From NCBI GenBank assembly GCA_028023455.1, contig JAQFVV010000970.1:79759-143758 (forward strand): a stretch of DNA of 64,000 nt, in the 5' to 3' direction. Below, piece after piece: positions 1-9,981 of the stretch. The notes under the pieces were generated by a model. The model worked only from the letters and a program-made list of their open reading frames with translations, was not told the origin of the DNA and made no database searches. The translations under genes were made by a program, and so were the position numbers. Numbering within the stretch: the first letter of the stretch is position 1; every line of letters starts with the position of its first letter. The DNA is from Epiperipatus broadwayi. Its lineage: Eukaryota > Onychophora > Udeonychophora > Euonychophora > Peripatidae.

Positions 1-162
1 GGTCTAAGCCTTCATTTTCATGCCATGAATAAAAAGGAAACATTTTATGCCATATCCAGGAAATGGCAAATCTAGGTCAATGAAAATCTAGTCCGCCCTG
101 ATTTGCATATCTAGTCCACCTTAATTTGCATATTTTCTTCTTGAAAATGAAGGCTTAGACCT
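1..162. repeat. Short inverted repeat (hairpin/MITE-like) cut by the window edge
   Basis: Bases 1-20 and 143-162 are perfect reverse complements (GGTCTAAGCCTTCATTTTCA and its complement). Between them a short motif around TCTAGTCC..CC..ATTTGCATAT occurs twice in tandem (about 88-112 and 111-135). The arm may extend to the left of base 1, so the true length is unknown. It could be a small foldback or MITE, or the inverted ends of two Penelope-type terminal repeats, because the right arm overlaps a Penelope-like motif. Confidence 0.6.
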
Positions 163-190
163 TTGAAAGCGCTTGAGTAAAATGATAAAA
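142..190 (+). repeat. Penelope-type terminal motif remnant (hammerhead-like)
   Basis: The stretch GAAGGCTTAGACCTTTGAAA followed by GCGCTT resembles, base for base with small indels, the end of the Penelope-B fragment at about 20880-20925 on the - strand (GAGGCAAAAGACCTTGAAAG, then CGCTTAGCGTG). Both can form a short AAGG/CCTT (or AGG/CCT) stem followed by GAAA, as stem II and the GAAA box of a hammerhead ribozyme would. The CUGANGA box is not clean here. This is similarity by eye only. Confidence 0.4.
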
Positions 191-2099
191 TTTGTCATTC
201 GTTTGAGACGGTGATTATATATATTATAGTTTATATTTAATTTATACGTGTGTATTTATATTAACACAAATATAGAGTTTACAAATACTTTTCTAACACA
301 TAGTTGAACGTTTAAATGTTTAGTTTTAGTAATCTGATTTATTATTGTTATTATTCTTTTCAATTTGGGACAGGGGTTTCACTTGATGATTGTATGTTTG
401 TTTGGTAATCCTATTTAAAGATCTTTTTGATCACCATAAATATAGTGCAGGAGGGATGGGGATACAAAAAAATTGCTGCTAAAAATAATCTTTCTTAGAA
501 AATCTATCTATGTCTTTATTTCTGGAGGAATGCTTTTTCAACAATACAAATATTTTCAATATTGGTATGATGACAGTGTCAAAACAAGAGTTAGTAGTAG
601 TAGTGAAAGTAATAATTTTTTGTTTTATAAATATAGGTACATTAAAGTGCAATCTTTATTTGATAGAGATTTTTCAAGACATAAATGCAGGATCACTTGA
701 AAATAGAGTTGTCAAGATTTAAGATTGATATAATTTTTATTACGAAAATTATTATTCCAGAGGAATATAGCTATATGTTTTATTTTGGAAAGTTAGATCA
801 TTAAATGAAAAAACAATCGCATGGTGTTGAATTTGACATAAGATCTAATTTAGTATTTGCTATTTTTGGATTTCATTAATGTGTCAATAAAAAGCCAATA
901 ATATAAAAAAATTTATTTGAGCAATGGAATGGTGTTCTTTTCTCATTATTTATTCTCCAATACTTTCTCATTATTTATTCTCCAATATTAGTTTCAGAAA
1001 GTTTAGAGAAAGCTTTTTTATTCTTTGTTGAATAATGTTATTATATTAATAGCAGTAAAGGAGAAAATTATTATTCTTTGAGATTTTCATGCATGTGTTA
1101 CTGGAAATAGTAAAATGTGGTTCAAAGTTTTGTTGATATTGCATTTTTGATAACATGTGGACTAACTAAAAAAAATAATTTCTCTAGGGGCAAAATAATT
1201 ATTCTAAAAAGATTTGAATATGTCCACACTCAAGAAATTTTTTTAGGGATTACATTATATTATACAAATACTTACAGGTGTAAATAGATCTTGCACTTCA
1301 AAGTTAAAATACTTGCATTATAAATAGGATTCTCTTCAAAACTTAGTAAATAAAAAATTTGATTTTCATTTTTCAGAAACAATTTCAACAGCTATTAAAT
1401 TGTCATGTGTTATTGAAGCATGGGATAAAGATTTGGAGACAAATCTGTTCTCAGGCTCAGTAATTGAAAAAGAATCTAAGTTGATTCTCTGTTAATGATT
1501 TTATTATTAATAAATTGATAAAAAAATATATATATGGCATTCATTTTTTGATGGAATAATAAATTGTAAATACTATAGAGGTTTAAAGATAGAAGTTTGT
1601 TGATTGACTAGAGACTTTAAAATGATTGATGGATTAAACTTACAAAGGAAATACAATAATTTTTTGATCATGGTAATTAGATTTTTTTATGATTTTTTGA
1701 AAATAATTATGAATCTGAAAAATCCTATTACATTAATGGCAGCTCTCTTTTATATGATAATACTACCTTGCTATGCTGATGTGTTCTGAAAAATTAAGTT
1801 AAAGTTTATATATATATATATTAATATCATCTATACAAAATTTTGTTGCTACAGAATTTTTTAGCTTAGTATGTAGAGGGGAAAAGAAAATTGAAATGAA
1901 GAGAGATAGATTTAATTGGATTCGGAAAGATCGGGAAAAATATTGCTAACATTTGGAAAATGATTCATTAAGCCATTTTAAATATAAAGTGAAAAAATAA
2001 TTTGTGTGTGTGTTTAGTGCAGGGAGGCTTTAAAATTAAACTGTCCATAAGATTAGTTGGTTTTTTTAGTAGGTTTGCTACTAAAGAAGATAGCGTTTG
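191..2099. other. AT-rich stretch, no gene recognised
   Basis: Only short, stop-riddled frames are visible. A 25-bp unit (TCTCATTATTTATTCTCCAA plus TACTT) is repeated in tandem at 941-989, and there is a short TA run near 1808-1824. Small ORFs at 473-700 and 1604-1789 have biased composition and no recognisable motif. I see no promoter or RNA gene I can support. Confidence 0.6.
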
Positions 2100-2174
2100 A
2101 GGGGTAAGGTTAGGAAACACGTGTTTATTGATTGTCATTAAAAAAAAAGTTTTTCTCCTTTTGTATAAAGAGGT

Positions 2175-2429
2175 TTGAAGAATTGTATAAAAAGTATAAA
2201 TTTAAATAGAGTAGGGGACTTGAAAAATAAGAATATGGATTGCATTTGTATCCCAATATATATATATAATGGTCAGAAAAAAATTAAGTGTACTGTGGTA
2301 GAGTGTATTATATGTGATAAGGTTTATCATTTGAAATGCTTAAATAAGACTAGGAAGAATGTTTCAGGTGTATGGTTATGTAGATCGTGTATAAATGTGA
2401 TAAAAGAGGTGAAAAAAAATGGTTTCTGA
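2175..2429 (+). pseudogene. LINE ORF1, PHD-like zinc finger
   Basis: The 84-residue open frame carries paired metal ligands in the order C-x-C, C-x2-C, H-x2-C, C-x2-C: C23, C25, C38, C44/C47, H52, C55, then C69 and C72 in VWLCRSC. This is the spacing of a PHD or related cross-brace finger, including the tryptophan two residues before the last cysteine pair (W67). CR1-type ORF1 proteins often start with such a finger and are thought to bind nucleic acid or chromatin. The frame ends at TGA, after which a 175-bp direct repeat restarts the finger's C-terminal part. I infer that the copy is broken. A host PHD protein is unlikely given the esterase and endonuclease that follow. Confidence 0.7.
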
Positions 2430-2699
2430 GGGTAGATAGTTTAAAGAGAAACTCAGGAGAAATTGAGCAAAAATGTAGTTGAGGAAGATAGAATAGAGTA
2501 TGTTTTTAGTGGAGTCACAAGAGATATGGAAGAATGTTTCAGGTGTATGGTTATGTAGATCGTGTATAAATGTGATAAAAGAAGTAAAAAAAATGGTTTC
2601 TGAGTGTAGATAGTTTAAAGAGAAAGTCAGGAGAAATTGAGCAAAATGTAGTTGAGGAAGAGAGAATAGAGTATGTTTTTAGTGGAGTCACAAGAGATA
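2353..2699 (+). repeat. 175-bp tandem duplication inside LINE ORF1
   Basis: Bases 2353-2527 and 2528-2699 are two nearly identical copies, both starting GGAAGAATGTTTCAGGTGTA and ending GTCACAAGAGATAT. The copies differ at scattered bases and small A-run indels. The unit covers the last zinc ligands of the PHD-like finger and the linker to the coiled coil. Confidence 0.9.
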
Positions 2700-3392
2700 T
2701 GGATGACAAAATAAGTAGTGCAATGATGGTTAGCCAAAGAATAAGTAAGATAGAGGAAGAGGTAAAAGATCTAGAAGCAAAATTAAAATCGTTAGAGATA
2801 AAATGTAAGCAGATTAAGGAATTAATGAATAGAAATGATAAGGAAGTCCAGAAGGTGGAAGAGAATGACACAGATGAAGTAGGGAAAGTAAACTATGAGA
2901 CGGCATTGATAGGAGACTCACTAATTTAGAGGATATGGAGATGTAATTGCAAGGGAAAATAGAAACAGGTATGTAAGAATATGTTTGCCTGGAGATAGAA
3001 TTAGGGATGTTACAGATAAGTTAAAGAAACAAGGGAGTAGAGATGTTTATGTTATGATAGGGACAAATAATTTGTCAGAGCCATCGCAGAGAGAAATGGA
3101 TGAGTACATAGAATTGATTAGCAGTTTGAGTAAAATTAAAGGAAGAGTAGGAATACTTGGATTATTACCAAGATTCAATAATAGATATATGTTAGATAGA
3201 GCTTGTTCTATAAATGAGAGATTGAAAAAATTGTGCAAGAGAAATAATGTTATGTTTGTGGATGTGTGGGATTTTTTTATTAGTAAGAGGGAGTTGTATA
3301 GTAAAGATAGATTGCACTTAGCAAAACAAGGAAGTGAAGTATTAGGGAGTTTGATTTTTATAAAAAATATTATAGTTTGGAAAAGGTTTTAA
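2699..3392 (+). pseudogene. LINE ORF1, coiled coil plus SGNH/GDSL esterase
   Basis: Two adjoining frames make up this part. The first (2699-2929) is a charged heptad-like coiled coil of about 50 residues (RISKIEEEVKDLEAKLKSLE and on), then ALIGDSLI, the GDS block with the nucleophile serine of SGNH hydrolases. A stop follows. The second frame (2985-3392) has VYVMIGTNNL (block III, with N for the usual ND), then KDRLHL near the end, which supplies the D-x2-H catalytic pair. Order and spacing fit the esterase domain of CR1-clade ORF1. Such domains are thought to aid membrane or RNP association, though this is not established here. The stop between blocks I and III means that this copy is inactive. 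Confidence 0.8.
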
Positions 3393-3541
3393 ATTGCAGC
3401 ATTATCAAAAAGAAGAAGAATGGGCAAGATGTAAGAAATAAACAAAGGATAGCTGATTTAGATATAAATGTAGATGTGAAGAGGGAATGAATCTCTAAAA
3501 TTAATGATAAGTAAGTTACTTTTAAATGTAATAGAGAAGAA

Positions 3542-3986
3542 AGAACCAAAAAAATTTATAAAAGGGTAGTAAGAAAAGAAGAAATTGTTAAAATTGAATA
3601 TTTGAATATGCAAGGTAGTAGGAGACCAGAAAAGTGGCTGGAATTAAACAAAGCAGTTAAAAACGAAGAGCTTGAGATATTAGCAGTAGTGGAAATACAT
3701 CTAAGAGAAGAAGAAGAACCTACACTGGAAGACTTGGTAAGGCAGATTACAAATAGAAAAGAAAAAGAAAAAAGGGGTGGTGTTATAGGAATATTTAAAT
3801 ACTGTTGTGTCAAAAACATTTGCAATTTGAGATAAGGTTAGGAAGACATGAATGGATGGTGGCTATAGTGTATATGACCACTGGAGATAGTCAAACTATA
3901 ATGGAGTGTAACAATAGTATATATAAATGCCTAATCAATGATAAACAGAGTTTCAAAAATAAGGGAAAGAAAATAATGTTTATAGT
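3542..3986 (+). pseudogene. LINE ORF2, N-terminal endonuclease fragment
   Basis: The frame carries YLNMQG (metal-binding Asn), AVVEIHLREE (metal-binding Glu, the isoleucine replacing Thr of the better copy's VVETHL) and a shifted WMVAIVYMTTGDSQ. These are the first blocks of the exonuclease/endonuclease/phosphatase fold that nicks target DNA for target-primed reverse transcription. A frame change lies near 3790-3805. The domain is cut at KKIMFIV, just before the GDMN block that the 23.8 kb copy has. Confidence 0.8.
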
Positions 3987-5100
3987 CAACAAGCTGAATT
4001 TAAAAGTGATTTTAATGCAGCAGATTATAAACAAATATTGAGAGAAGTTATAGAAAGGACCAATGAATATGAGTCGCCATTATGCTTTGGATTTGTAGAT
4101 TATGAAAAGGTATTTCTTCAATGATTAAAGCATTAGATCATCAAGATATAGACTCAGGATATGGTCATATTCTGAAGAATATACAAATGCAACTGTGCAA
4201 CAATTAGATTACATAATGGTACTAGGAAGATCAACATTGAGATGGGTGTATGACAGGATGACTCCTTATCTCCAAAACTTTTTACAGCAGTTTTGCAAGA
4301 AATATTTTGTGAATTAAAATTGAAAACTATGGTGCAAAAAATAAATTGAGATTATTTAAGTCATCTAGATTTTGCAGATAATGTAGTTGTTTTTGCAAAT
4401 AATGCTTTAGAACTTCAGAAAATATTTCAAGAGTTGTCAGATGAAAGTAAGACTAAAAGTAAATGTTAAAAAGATTAAAGTAATGTTCAATGGATTTTCT
4501 CAAAAGTTGAAAATAAAGATTGATAATGATGAGTTAGAAGAAGTTAATGACTACTATACTTTGGTCAGATTATTATTATAGATAGAAACATAATGGATGA
4601 AATTAATCATAAAATTAAACTTAGTTGCAGTGCTATATGCCTATGTGTTTGAAAAGGTTTTTAGTAAATGTATTTTACCAGTTCTTACATACAGATCTGA
4701 GACTCCGACACTTAACAGAAGAGCAATATAGAGCCTTCAGACCACTCAAAAGAAGTATGGAGAGATGAATGTTAGGAGTAGCAACCAAAAATCGAAAACA
4801 AAACACGGGTAAAAGAACAAACAGGTGTTATTGACATCATTAAAAGAATTAAGAGACTGAAATGATGTTGGGCTGGGTATATTGCTAGAAGAGATGGTTA
4901 TAGATGGACAGTTGAAATCTTAAATTGGATTCCAAGAGATTGTAAAAGACTTAGAAAGAGACCACATGTGCTATGGATGGATAAAATAAGGAAGTGTGCT
5001 AGGGTGATGTGAAGAAAAAAGGCCAGAGATTGGAGAAGATGGACTGAACTTGGAGAGATCTTCATCCTGCAATGGATCAATAATGTTTGAAAATGATGAT
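3987..5100 (+). pseudogene. RTE-clade LINE, reverse transcriptase C-terminal half
   Basis: This is a degenerate RTE ORF with many stops and shifts. Recognisable pieces in order: AEFKSDFNAAD with ERTNEYESPLCFGFVDYEK (RT block 2a/A, the catalytic Asp in FVDYEK), DFADNVVVF-like sequence near 4370-4395 (the second catalytic block), then the RTE C-terminal signature: QMLGV-like sequence, RLKWCWAGYIARRDG-like sequence near 4850-4895, W..RD..RR tryptophans and QWINN. It ends in AATGATGATGG, a short TGATG-type tail typical of RTE elements. The 5' end is cut at 3987 by the junction with the CR1-like LINE. Two other copies on the - strand (18.1-20.0 kb and 50.8-53.0 kb) confirm the family. Confidence 0.8.
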
Positions 5101-6003
5101 GGTTATGGCTTATTTGTGATGCGCATTATAAATTTAGAAATTACATAGTATACATGCCATGATATCAACAAAAATAAAGTACTGTACATAAAATATAAAT
5201 AGTATTTAAATGTTTTTTATGGACTTATTTTTATTATGTATATCTGAATTTTCATTATGTGATCAAAACCATTTTTTAAAAAACATTCTATCTGATAAAA
5301 AGTAGATCAAATTTTAAAAGAAAATAGCTAGAAGAATTTGAGCTAATTTTAATATTACAGATAATGATGGTAAAATGCAAAAAATACAATATTCAAGTAA
5401 ATTAAATTATTACATGTAATTTCAAGCATAGATTGCCTAATATCACATACAATATTGATGTTAGGATGTAATCTTGTGAGAATAGTGTATGGTGATTGTA
5501 ATGTAAATTAGAAAATAATTTCTTTTTTTTTTTTCTAATTCCAAATTTTTTTATTTTTTGAACTATAGATAAATGAATCAGTGGTTTTTGATGTAATAGC
5601 ATTATTATACATAGATATAAAACAAAAATAAAATTTTAAAATTACTATGTCATGCTTTTGATGCAGTGCATTTTTATTGAAGTTAAACTAAAATTTATTT
5701 TAATAAACTTTATTTAGCATTAAAATATAAATTACTAAGCAGTGATTCTTTATTAAAACTAGACTTAAATTTGCTATAGCAATCCAAAATCTGACTTAGC
5801 AATTTTAATGCCATATTAATTACCAATTGTCTACACACTTGAATATATATATAATTTAACCCATGAAAAAATTAATATTCAATTGTTCAAATTTTATTTT
5901 TATAGAACTTTATTAACATTTTTTAATTTTTCTATTTTATTAATCATCATTCTATCTAGATATATTGAGATAGAAATATATCCATTTTTTTATTTTATTT
6001 TAG
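5101..6003. other. AT-rich sequence, probably EXOC5 intron
   Basis: No exon, RNA or element is recognised. The stretch ends in a T-rich tract and TTTTATTTTAG at 5993-6003, which is the acceptor of the next exon. I looked for a preceding EXOC5 exon here and saw none, so the upstream exons must lie left of the LINE remnants. Confidence 0.6.
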
Positions 6004-6160
6004 GCATGCGAAATGGTAAAAGAGTTTTTAAAATCACAGTTAGATAGTATTAAAAAATGTTTGGATGGAAAGAATTTAGAGGCTGTTGTAACAGAATTAG
6101 GTATTCAGATACATAGAGTATTATATAGGCATTTACAACTATTTCAATATAACACCTCAG
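6004..6160 (+). CDS. EXOC5: EXOC5 (Sec10), antepenultimate exon
   Basis: The product belongs to the exocyst, the octameric complex that tethers secretory vesicles to the plasma membrane; Sec10 bridges vesicle-bound and membrane-bound subunits. This exon gives 52 residues beginning ACEMVKEFLKSQLDSIKK and containing DGKNLEAVVTELG and HRVLYRHLQLF. These match the conserved C-terminal helical region of animal EXOC5, where the vertebrate protein has closely similar FLKSQIDSIKK, DGKN and ELG motifs. The acceptor is TTTTAG ending at 6003, and the donor is GTAAAT at 6161. The intron interrupts a glycine codon (phase 1), matching the next exon. An ATG occurs at 6013, but homology continues before it, so it is not a start. 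The frame is intact. Confidence 0.9.
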
Positions 6161-6256
6161 GTAAATTAATTTCTTTTTTAATATTCAATGTTATTATTCA
6201 TCATAAATAATTATTTATTTTAAACTCATCCTTTTTTTTTAACTCCAATTGTGTAG

Positions 6257-6417
6257 GTGCAATGATGGGAATTTGCGATGTAAATGTATATGGAAAATGT
6301 TTTCAGGACTTTGATGTTCCTCTAGTTCATACACTTTTTGAAACTTTACAAGCCTTATTTAACGTTTTGATTGTAGAACCTGAAAATATTAATCAAGTTT
6401 GCAATAATGATTTTCTG
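6257..6417 (+). CDS. EXOC5: EXOC5 (Sec10), penultimate exon
   Basis: The exon begins with the last two bases of the split glycine codon, then AMMGICDVNVYGKCF, and continues through FDVPLVHTLFETLQALFNVL to PENINQVCNNDFL. Animal EXOC5 proteins have an ICDV.EYRKC block, a LF.TL.ALCNLLVV block and an N..QVC block in the same order, so homology is clear along all 54 residues. The acceptor is GTGTAG at 6251-6256 and the donor GTATAG at 6418 (phase 0). The 96-bp upstream intron is short and clean, whereas the following intron is nearly 3 kb. The frame has no disruption. The residues form part of the C-terminal helical bundle used for exocyst assembly in the known structures of the family. Confidence 0.9.
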
Positions 6418-6984
6418 GTATAGTATTACTACTTTAATTTTTTTGTCTTACAATTTATTTTAATATCTTGTATTTTTAACTTCATTACAATAATTATAAA
6501 CAGACTTATCTGGAAGTAGATATACTAAGATAATTAGTTTTCCATCAAAAATCACTTTGCTATAAAGGATATTTTGAGCATCTAAGAGATTAAACATAAC
6601 CTGATCGGTACTGTAGACTCAGTTTTGGCCTACTCTTTATAAATAATTAAAATTCATTGTCTACTATATGCACTAAAATTTCCTATGCTCTTTTTTTTTT
6701 TTAAAAAATCCATTTACATTTCGATTGCCATAAAAAATTTAAAATTGTATAAATTTATATTAATATAAGTATCTGGAAAGATTAATTATATAAATTCTTT
6801 ATTATATTCAGTAGTGTTCTGTTATATTGTGTCAGCCGCTTGATGACATTGATGCTAAACAAAAACACATAGATATAACGTTCCCGGGCCAGCGATTTTA
6901 TAGAACTATTGACTTTATTTTTGGAATAGGAAATAAAAGTAAATTATATTACGATTTCCATAAAATTAAAAAATTCAAACAAAA

Positions 6985-7480
6985 TATAAAAATATAAACT
7001 GACTTTTTGGGACAGTAATTAATCAGAGACTGGCTTTTTTGTGTGTGTCTTGATAAAAAATTACATTACTTTCGAATAGCAAATAATAGTATAGTAGAGA
7101 CTTTTTTGGACAGTAATTAATCAGAGACTGGCTTTTTTGGGTGTGTGTATGTGGATATAAAAAGTTACGTTCCTTTTTTAATAGAAAATAAGAGTAAATT
7201 TTAGCCTTTTGGGGGCCTTAATTAATCAGACACTGTGTTTTGAAATCAAAGTCAATTATATTACAACTTCCACAAAATTTAAAAATTCAAACAAAATTTT
7301 GCAATAAAAGCTGACTTTAACCTTTTTGGGACAGTAATTAATTAGAGAGTGGCATTTTTTTTTTTGTGTGTGTGTGTGTATGCATAAAAAGTTACATTAC
7401 TTTTTTAATAACAAATAATAGTAAATATAGCGGAGACTTATTAATCAGACACTGCATTTTGGGGCGAAAAAGTAAATTAG
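6985..7480. repeat. Degenerate tandem repeat in EXOC5 intron
   Basis: A unit containing GGGACAGTAATTAATCAGAG, ACTGGCTTTTTTG, a GTGTGTGT run and then AAAAGTTACATTACTTT with AATAATAGTA recurs about four to five times, near 7007, 7110, 7210, 7328 and 7436. The copies vary in length and sequence. The GT run near 7362-7380 is the longest. The copies look like an old minisatellite or a locally duplicated repeat. Confidence 0.7.
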
Positions 7481-7539
7481 ATTGCAATTTACCCATTAAA
7501 GTTAATAATTATAACAAACTATTAAAATGAAAACTGACT

Positions 7540-8075
7540 CCAGTGTCTGACAATTGCCAATTTTCAGAGTTTGAAGCAGCCATCTTCCTTGTCTTGGACG
7601 ATTTCTCGTGTATACGTTACTTTCATCGGGATCTTTGAAAATATTGCTGTGCCACATCTTAAAATCTAATTTCTGAGGGTTACACAGCCCTGATGGAACA
7701 GTGACGACACTGTTGAAACTGTTAGAAGGTACCAGTAGGTCAGTTCACATGGAAAAAAAAAGTTAGACCTGAAAAATTAAATTATTTAGACACGATGCAG
7801 TCAACACACCCTCACACGATACTGTAGCGAAAATAGACAACCCAGCATTACAATAAAGTGCATAACACAAGCAACTACAGCAGCCAATGAAAGCATTTTT
7901 CTGTGCTTTTAGCATAGAAAAAAGCCACAGTGGTAGCTGGCAGCCGAGTAAACAAACTCTTTCTGTGGTTTATCATAGAAAGAAGGCTATCTGCTTGGCT
8001 GTGGCCGCAGAAACGGCATATTTTTAGCAATTTAGCTAGAAATGACACAATAGAACAGAACATTACCTTATATTC
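7540..8075. repeat. Less AT-rich island in the intron, unidentified
   Basis: Base composition is visibly more balanced here than in the flanks. It includes GCAGCCATCTTCCTTGTCTT, GTTACACAGCCCTGATGGAA and an imperfect inverted pair, AAGCATTTTTCTGTGCTTTT and GGCATATTTTTAGC, around 7885-8035, with repeated AGCATAGAAA/ATCATAGAAA motifs. No coding frame makes sense on either strand. It is probably an inserted repeat of unknown family. Confidence 0.4.
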
Positions 8076-9384
8076 TTATTTTTTACTATTTAAGTATAAT
8101 ACTTAATATTCATTAGTTTAAAATATCAGTGTAATTGTAAAACTGTATTTGTGTATTCTTATATATATATATCAATCATACACTACAATTATAAAAGCAA
8201 GTCTTTATAATTATAATTGATGATTATTTGTAAATGGAAAAACATGATAGAAGCTTTATAGATGAGAATTGTTTTTGCAGTTTATATATATTAAATAATT
8301 ATTATTTATATATTTGCTATTGTATATTTTTATATTTTATAGAAATATATTTTATAAAAATTATTATTTCTTATATTCATATATTTATGTTTTAACATAA
8401 ATAATTTATATTAAAAAACTAGTATTTTATTAAATATTTAATTATAAATCTTATTTTAATTAACTATGAATTATTAATGAAATTGTTTTTTAAATTTTCC
8501 ATAATTATTTAGATTAAATATAATATGATATTTTTTATTTGAATAAATATTATTTACTTTTTAATACTCTTATTTTTATAGTATTTTTTTTTCTTAAAAT
8601 ATTTATTAATACCTTTATTGATTTTTTTATAAATTCTTTTTAATTTCTTTAATTTGTATAAAAAAATTTAAATTTACTATTATGTTTAAAGTTTCATATA
8701 ATTATCACTTAATATTTAATTAATCATTTGTATTTGTTCCAATTAATTTTAAATTTAAATAATGATCCTATTTGTATTTTTAATTGTATACCCTATGCTT
8801 TTTATATTTCAAAGATATATTCATTTTTATTATATTATTAATATTGTCTTTTAATAAATTTAGATCTTATAAGAAGGAAAATGAGATGATTTCTATTTTA
8901 TTGTATTATATTAATTTTTTAGCAAGACCATCTGAGGCTATATAAATTATAAATATTTTTTACAATTGACAGTTTTTTTAATGTCTTCTAACTCATTTCT
9001 TTAGAATTGATAATAATCATTCATCATATAATACACATAATTTTTATGTGGGCGATAACCAAAACATAAGTAAGTATAATGTAAACGACTGTATATATGA
9101 TGACCTGCATTGATCTATTATTATAAATATGGAGATTTAAATATTTCAAACTATAATTCAATTGATGAATGAAAGTTGTTCATGGAATACATGTATAATA
9201 AAAGAAAATGATCTGAAATTTTTACACTTGTGGATAGATGCAACATAATGGGATTTTTATCAAAAGAAACACTTATAAATTTGAAATATGTTTGATTAAA
9301 TATATTTTGATAATAATAATTATTGTTATTATAATATATAATTAGTTTTAAATAATTATAATGTTATTTTAAAATTCTTTTTAG

Positions 9385-9462
9385 ATTGTTTTAGATCGTC
9401 CTGTAATATCAAATTTTATTCAGCTGAGAGACTATAAAAATGAGAAGAAGCCTGTAATATAG
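9385..9462 (+). CDS. EXOC5: EXOC5 (Sec10), last exon with stop codon
   Basis: The exon gives IVLDRPVISNFIQLRDYKNE and KKPVI, then TAG at 9460-9462. Animal EXOC5 ends with a NLD..I...FVQLRADYR.A block, so LD, F, QLR and DY align exactly once the previous exon's CNNDFL is placed in front. One residue is missing relative to the family: QLRDY instead of QLRADY. The last few residues are lysine-rich and differ from the vertebrate tail, which is usual for this end. The acceptor TTCTTTTTAG is strong and in phase 0. With the two exons upstream this completes the last 131 residues of a protein of about 700. Confidence 0.85.
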   Translation: MVLDRPVISNFIQLRDYKNEKKPVI

Positions 9463-9811
9463 CATTAATCATTCTTCTGACTAAAGAAGGGACCAGTTCA
9501 TATGTAAAATATGTAATACTTATCCATTTGAATGTATAAAAATTCTTGAAAATAATGTAAAATATTTATATAACTGCTTTAAGGAGATATTGAAAAATCT
9601 CACTTATGCTTAGAAATATATATATATTTTTTAATGTAAGTATAAAATATAATGTAATTAAATTTATATAAGAAAGAAATATCAAAAATTTATAAATAAT
9701 TCATTATTAGATATGTTAAATATTTTATTTTGACATTTAAATAAACAATTCAGATATTTTTGTTATAACATTTTATTAGATTATCTTTTATTGAAACTTA
9801 AAAGATTGTAT
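9463..9811 (+). other. EXOC5: Likely EXOC5 3' untranslated region
   Basis: AT-rich sequence follows the stop codon. AATAAA at 9740-9745 is a candidate polyadenylation signal, about 280 bases after the stop. In sequence this AT-rich such hexamers arise by chance, so the end of the transcript is an inference. Confidence 0.45.
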
Positions 9812-9981
9812 CTATTCAGGCAATTCGTGAACAGAGATTACAGTAGTTAGATATGTTTATACACAACATGTATTAATTTTGATATTTTTAAAAATTCTAT
9901 TCAGGCAATTCATGAACAGAGATTACAGTAGTTAGATATGTTTATACACAACATGTATTAATTTTGATATTTTTAAAAATT
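9812..9981. repeat. 85-bp tandem duplication
   Basis: Bases 9812-9896 and 9897-9981 are two almost identical copies beginning CTATTCAGGCAATTC. The first pair of differences is CGTGAAC versus CATGAAC. Such near-identity points to a recent local duplication. Confidence 0.95.

Larger units (their letters stand above)
2100..3986 (+). mobile_element. CR1/L2-like LINE relic (ORF1 plus start of ORF2)
   Basis: This is a degenerate non-LTR retrotransposon read on the + strand. In order it shows a PHD-like zinc finger, a coiled coil, an SGNH/GDSL esterase (together ORF1), and the first part of an apurinic-type endonuclease (ORF2). From about 3465 it aligns closely by eye with the fuller copy at 23304-26831: both carry the same run of sequence after GATTTAGATATAAATGTAGA. 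It stops at about 3986, inside the endonuclease, where sequence matching RTE elements begins. The 5' boundary is uncertain. Esterase and PHD domains in ORF1 are known from CR1-clade elements; the assignment here is by domain content. Confidence 0.8.
6418..9384 (+). other. EXOC5: Last EXOC5 intron, repeat-filled
   Basis: This phase-0 intron runs from GTATAG to TTCTTTTTAG. It holds a degenerate tandem array at about 6985-7480, a less AT-rich island at about 7540-8075, and then about 1.3 kb of very AT-rich sequence without features. I see no coding exon in it. The family comparison (..NNDFL joined to IVLD..) leaves no missing residues, which supports direct splicing. Confidence 0.8.

Noticed and set aside
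2551-2871. 106-codon ORF on the - strand, serine/leucine rich
   Set aside because: It lies antisense to the LINE ORF1 coiled coil and reflects that codon bias.
6013-6210. ATG-initiated small ORF
   Set aside because: Homology to EXOC5 extends upstream of the ATG to the acceptor and stops at the donor, so this is an internal exon and not a separate gene.
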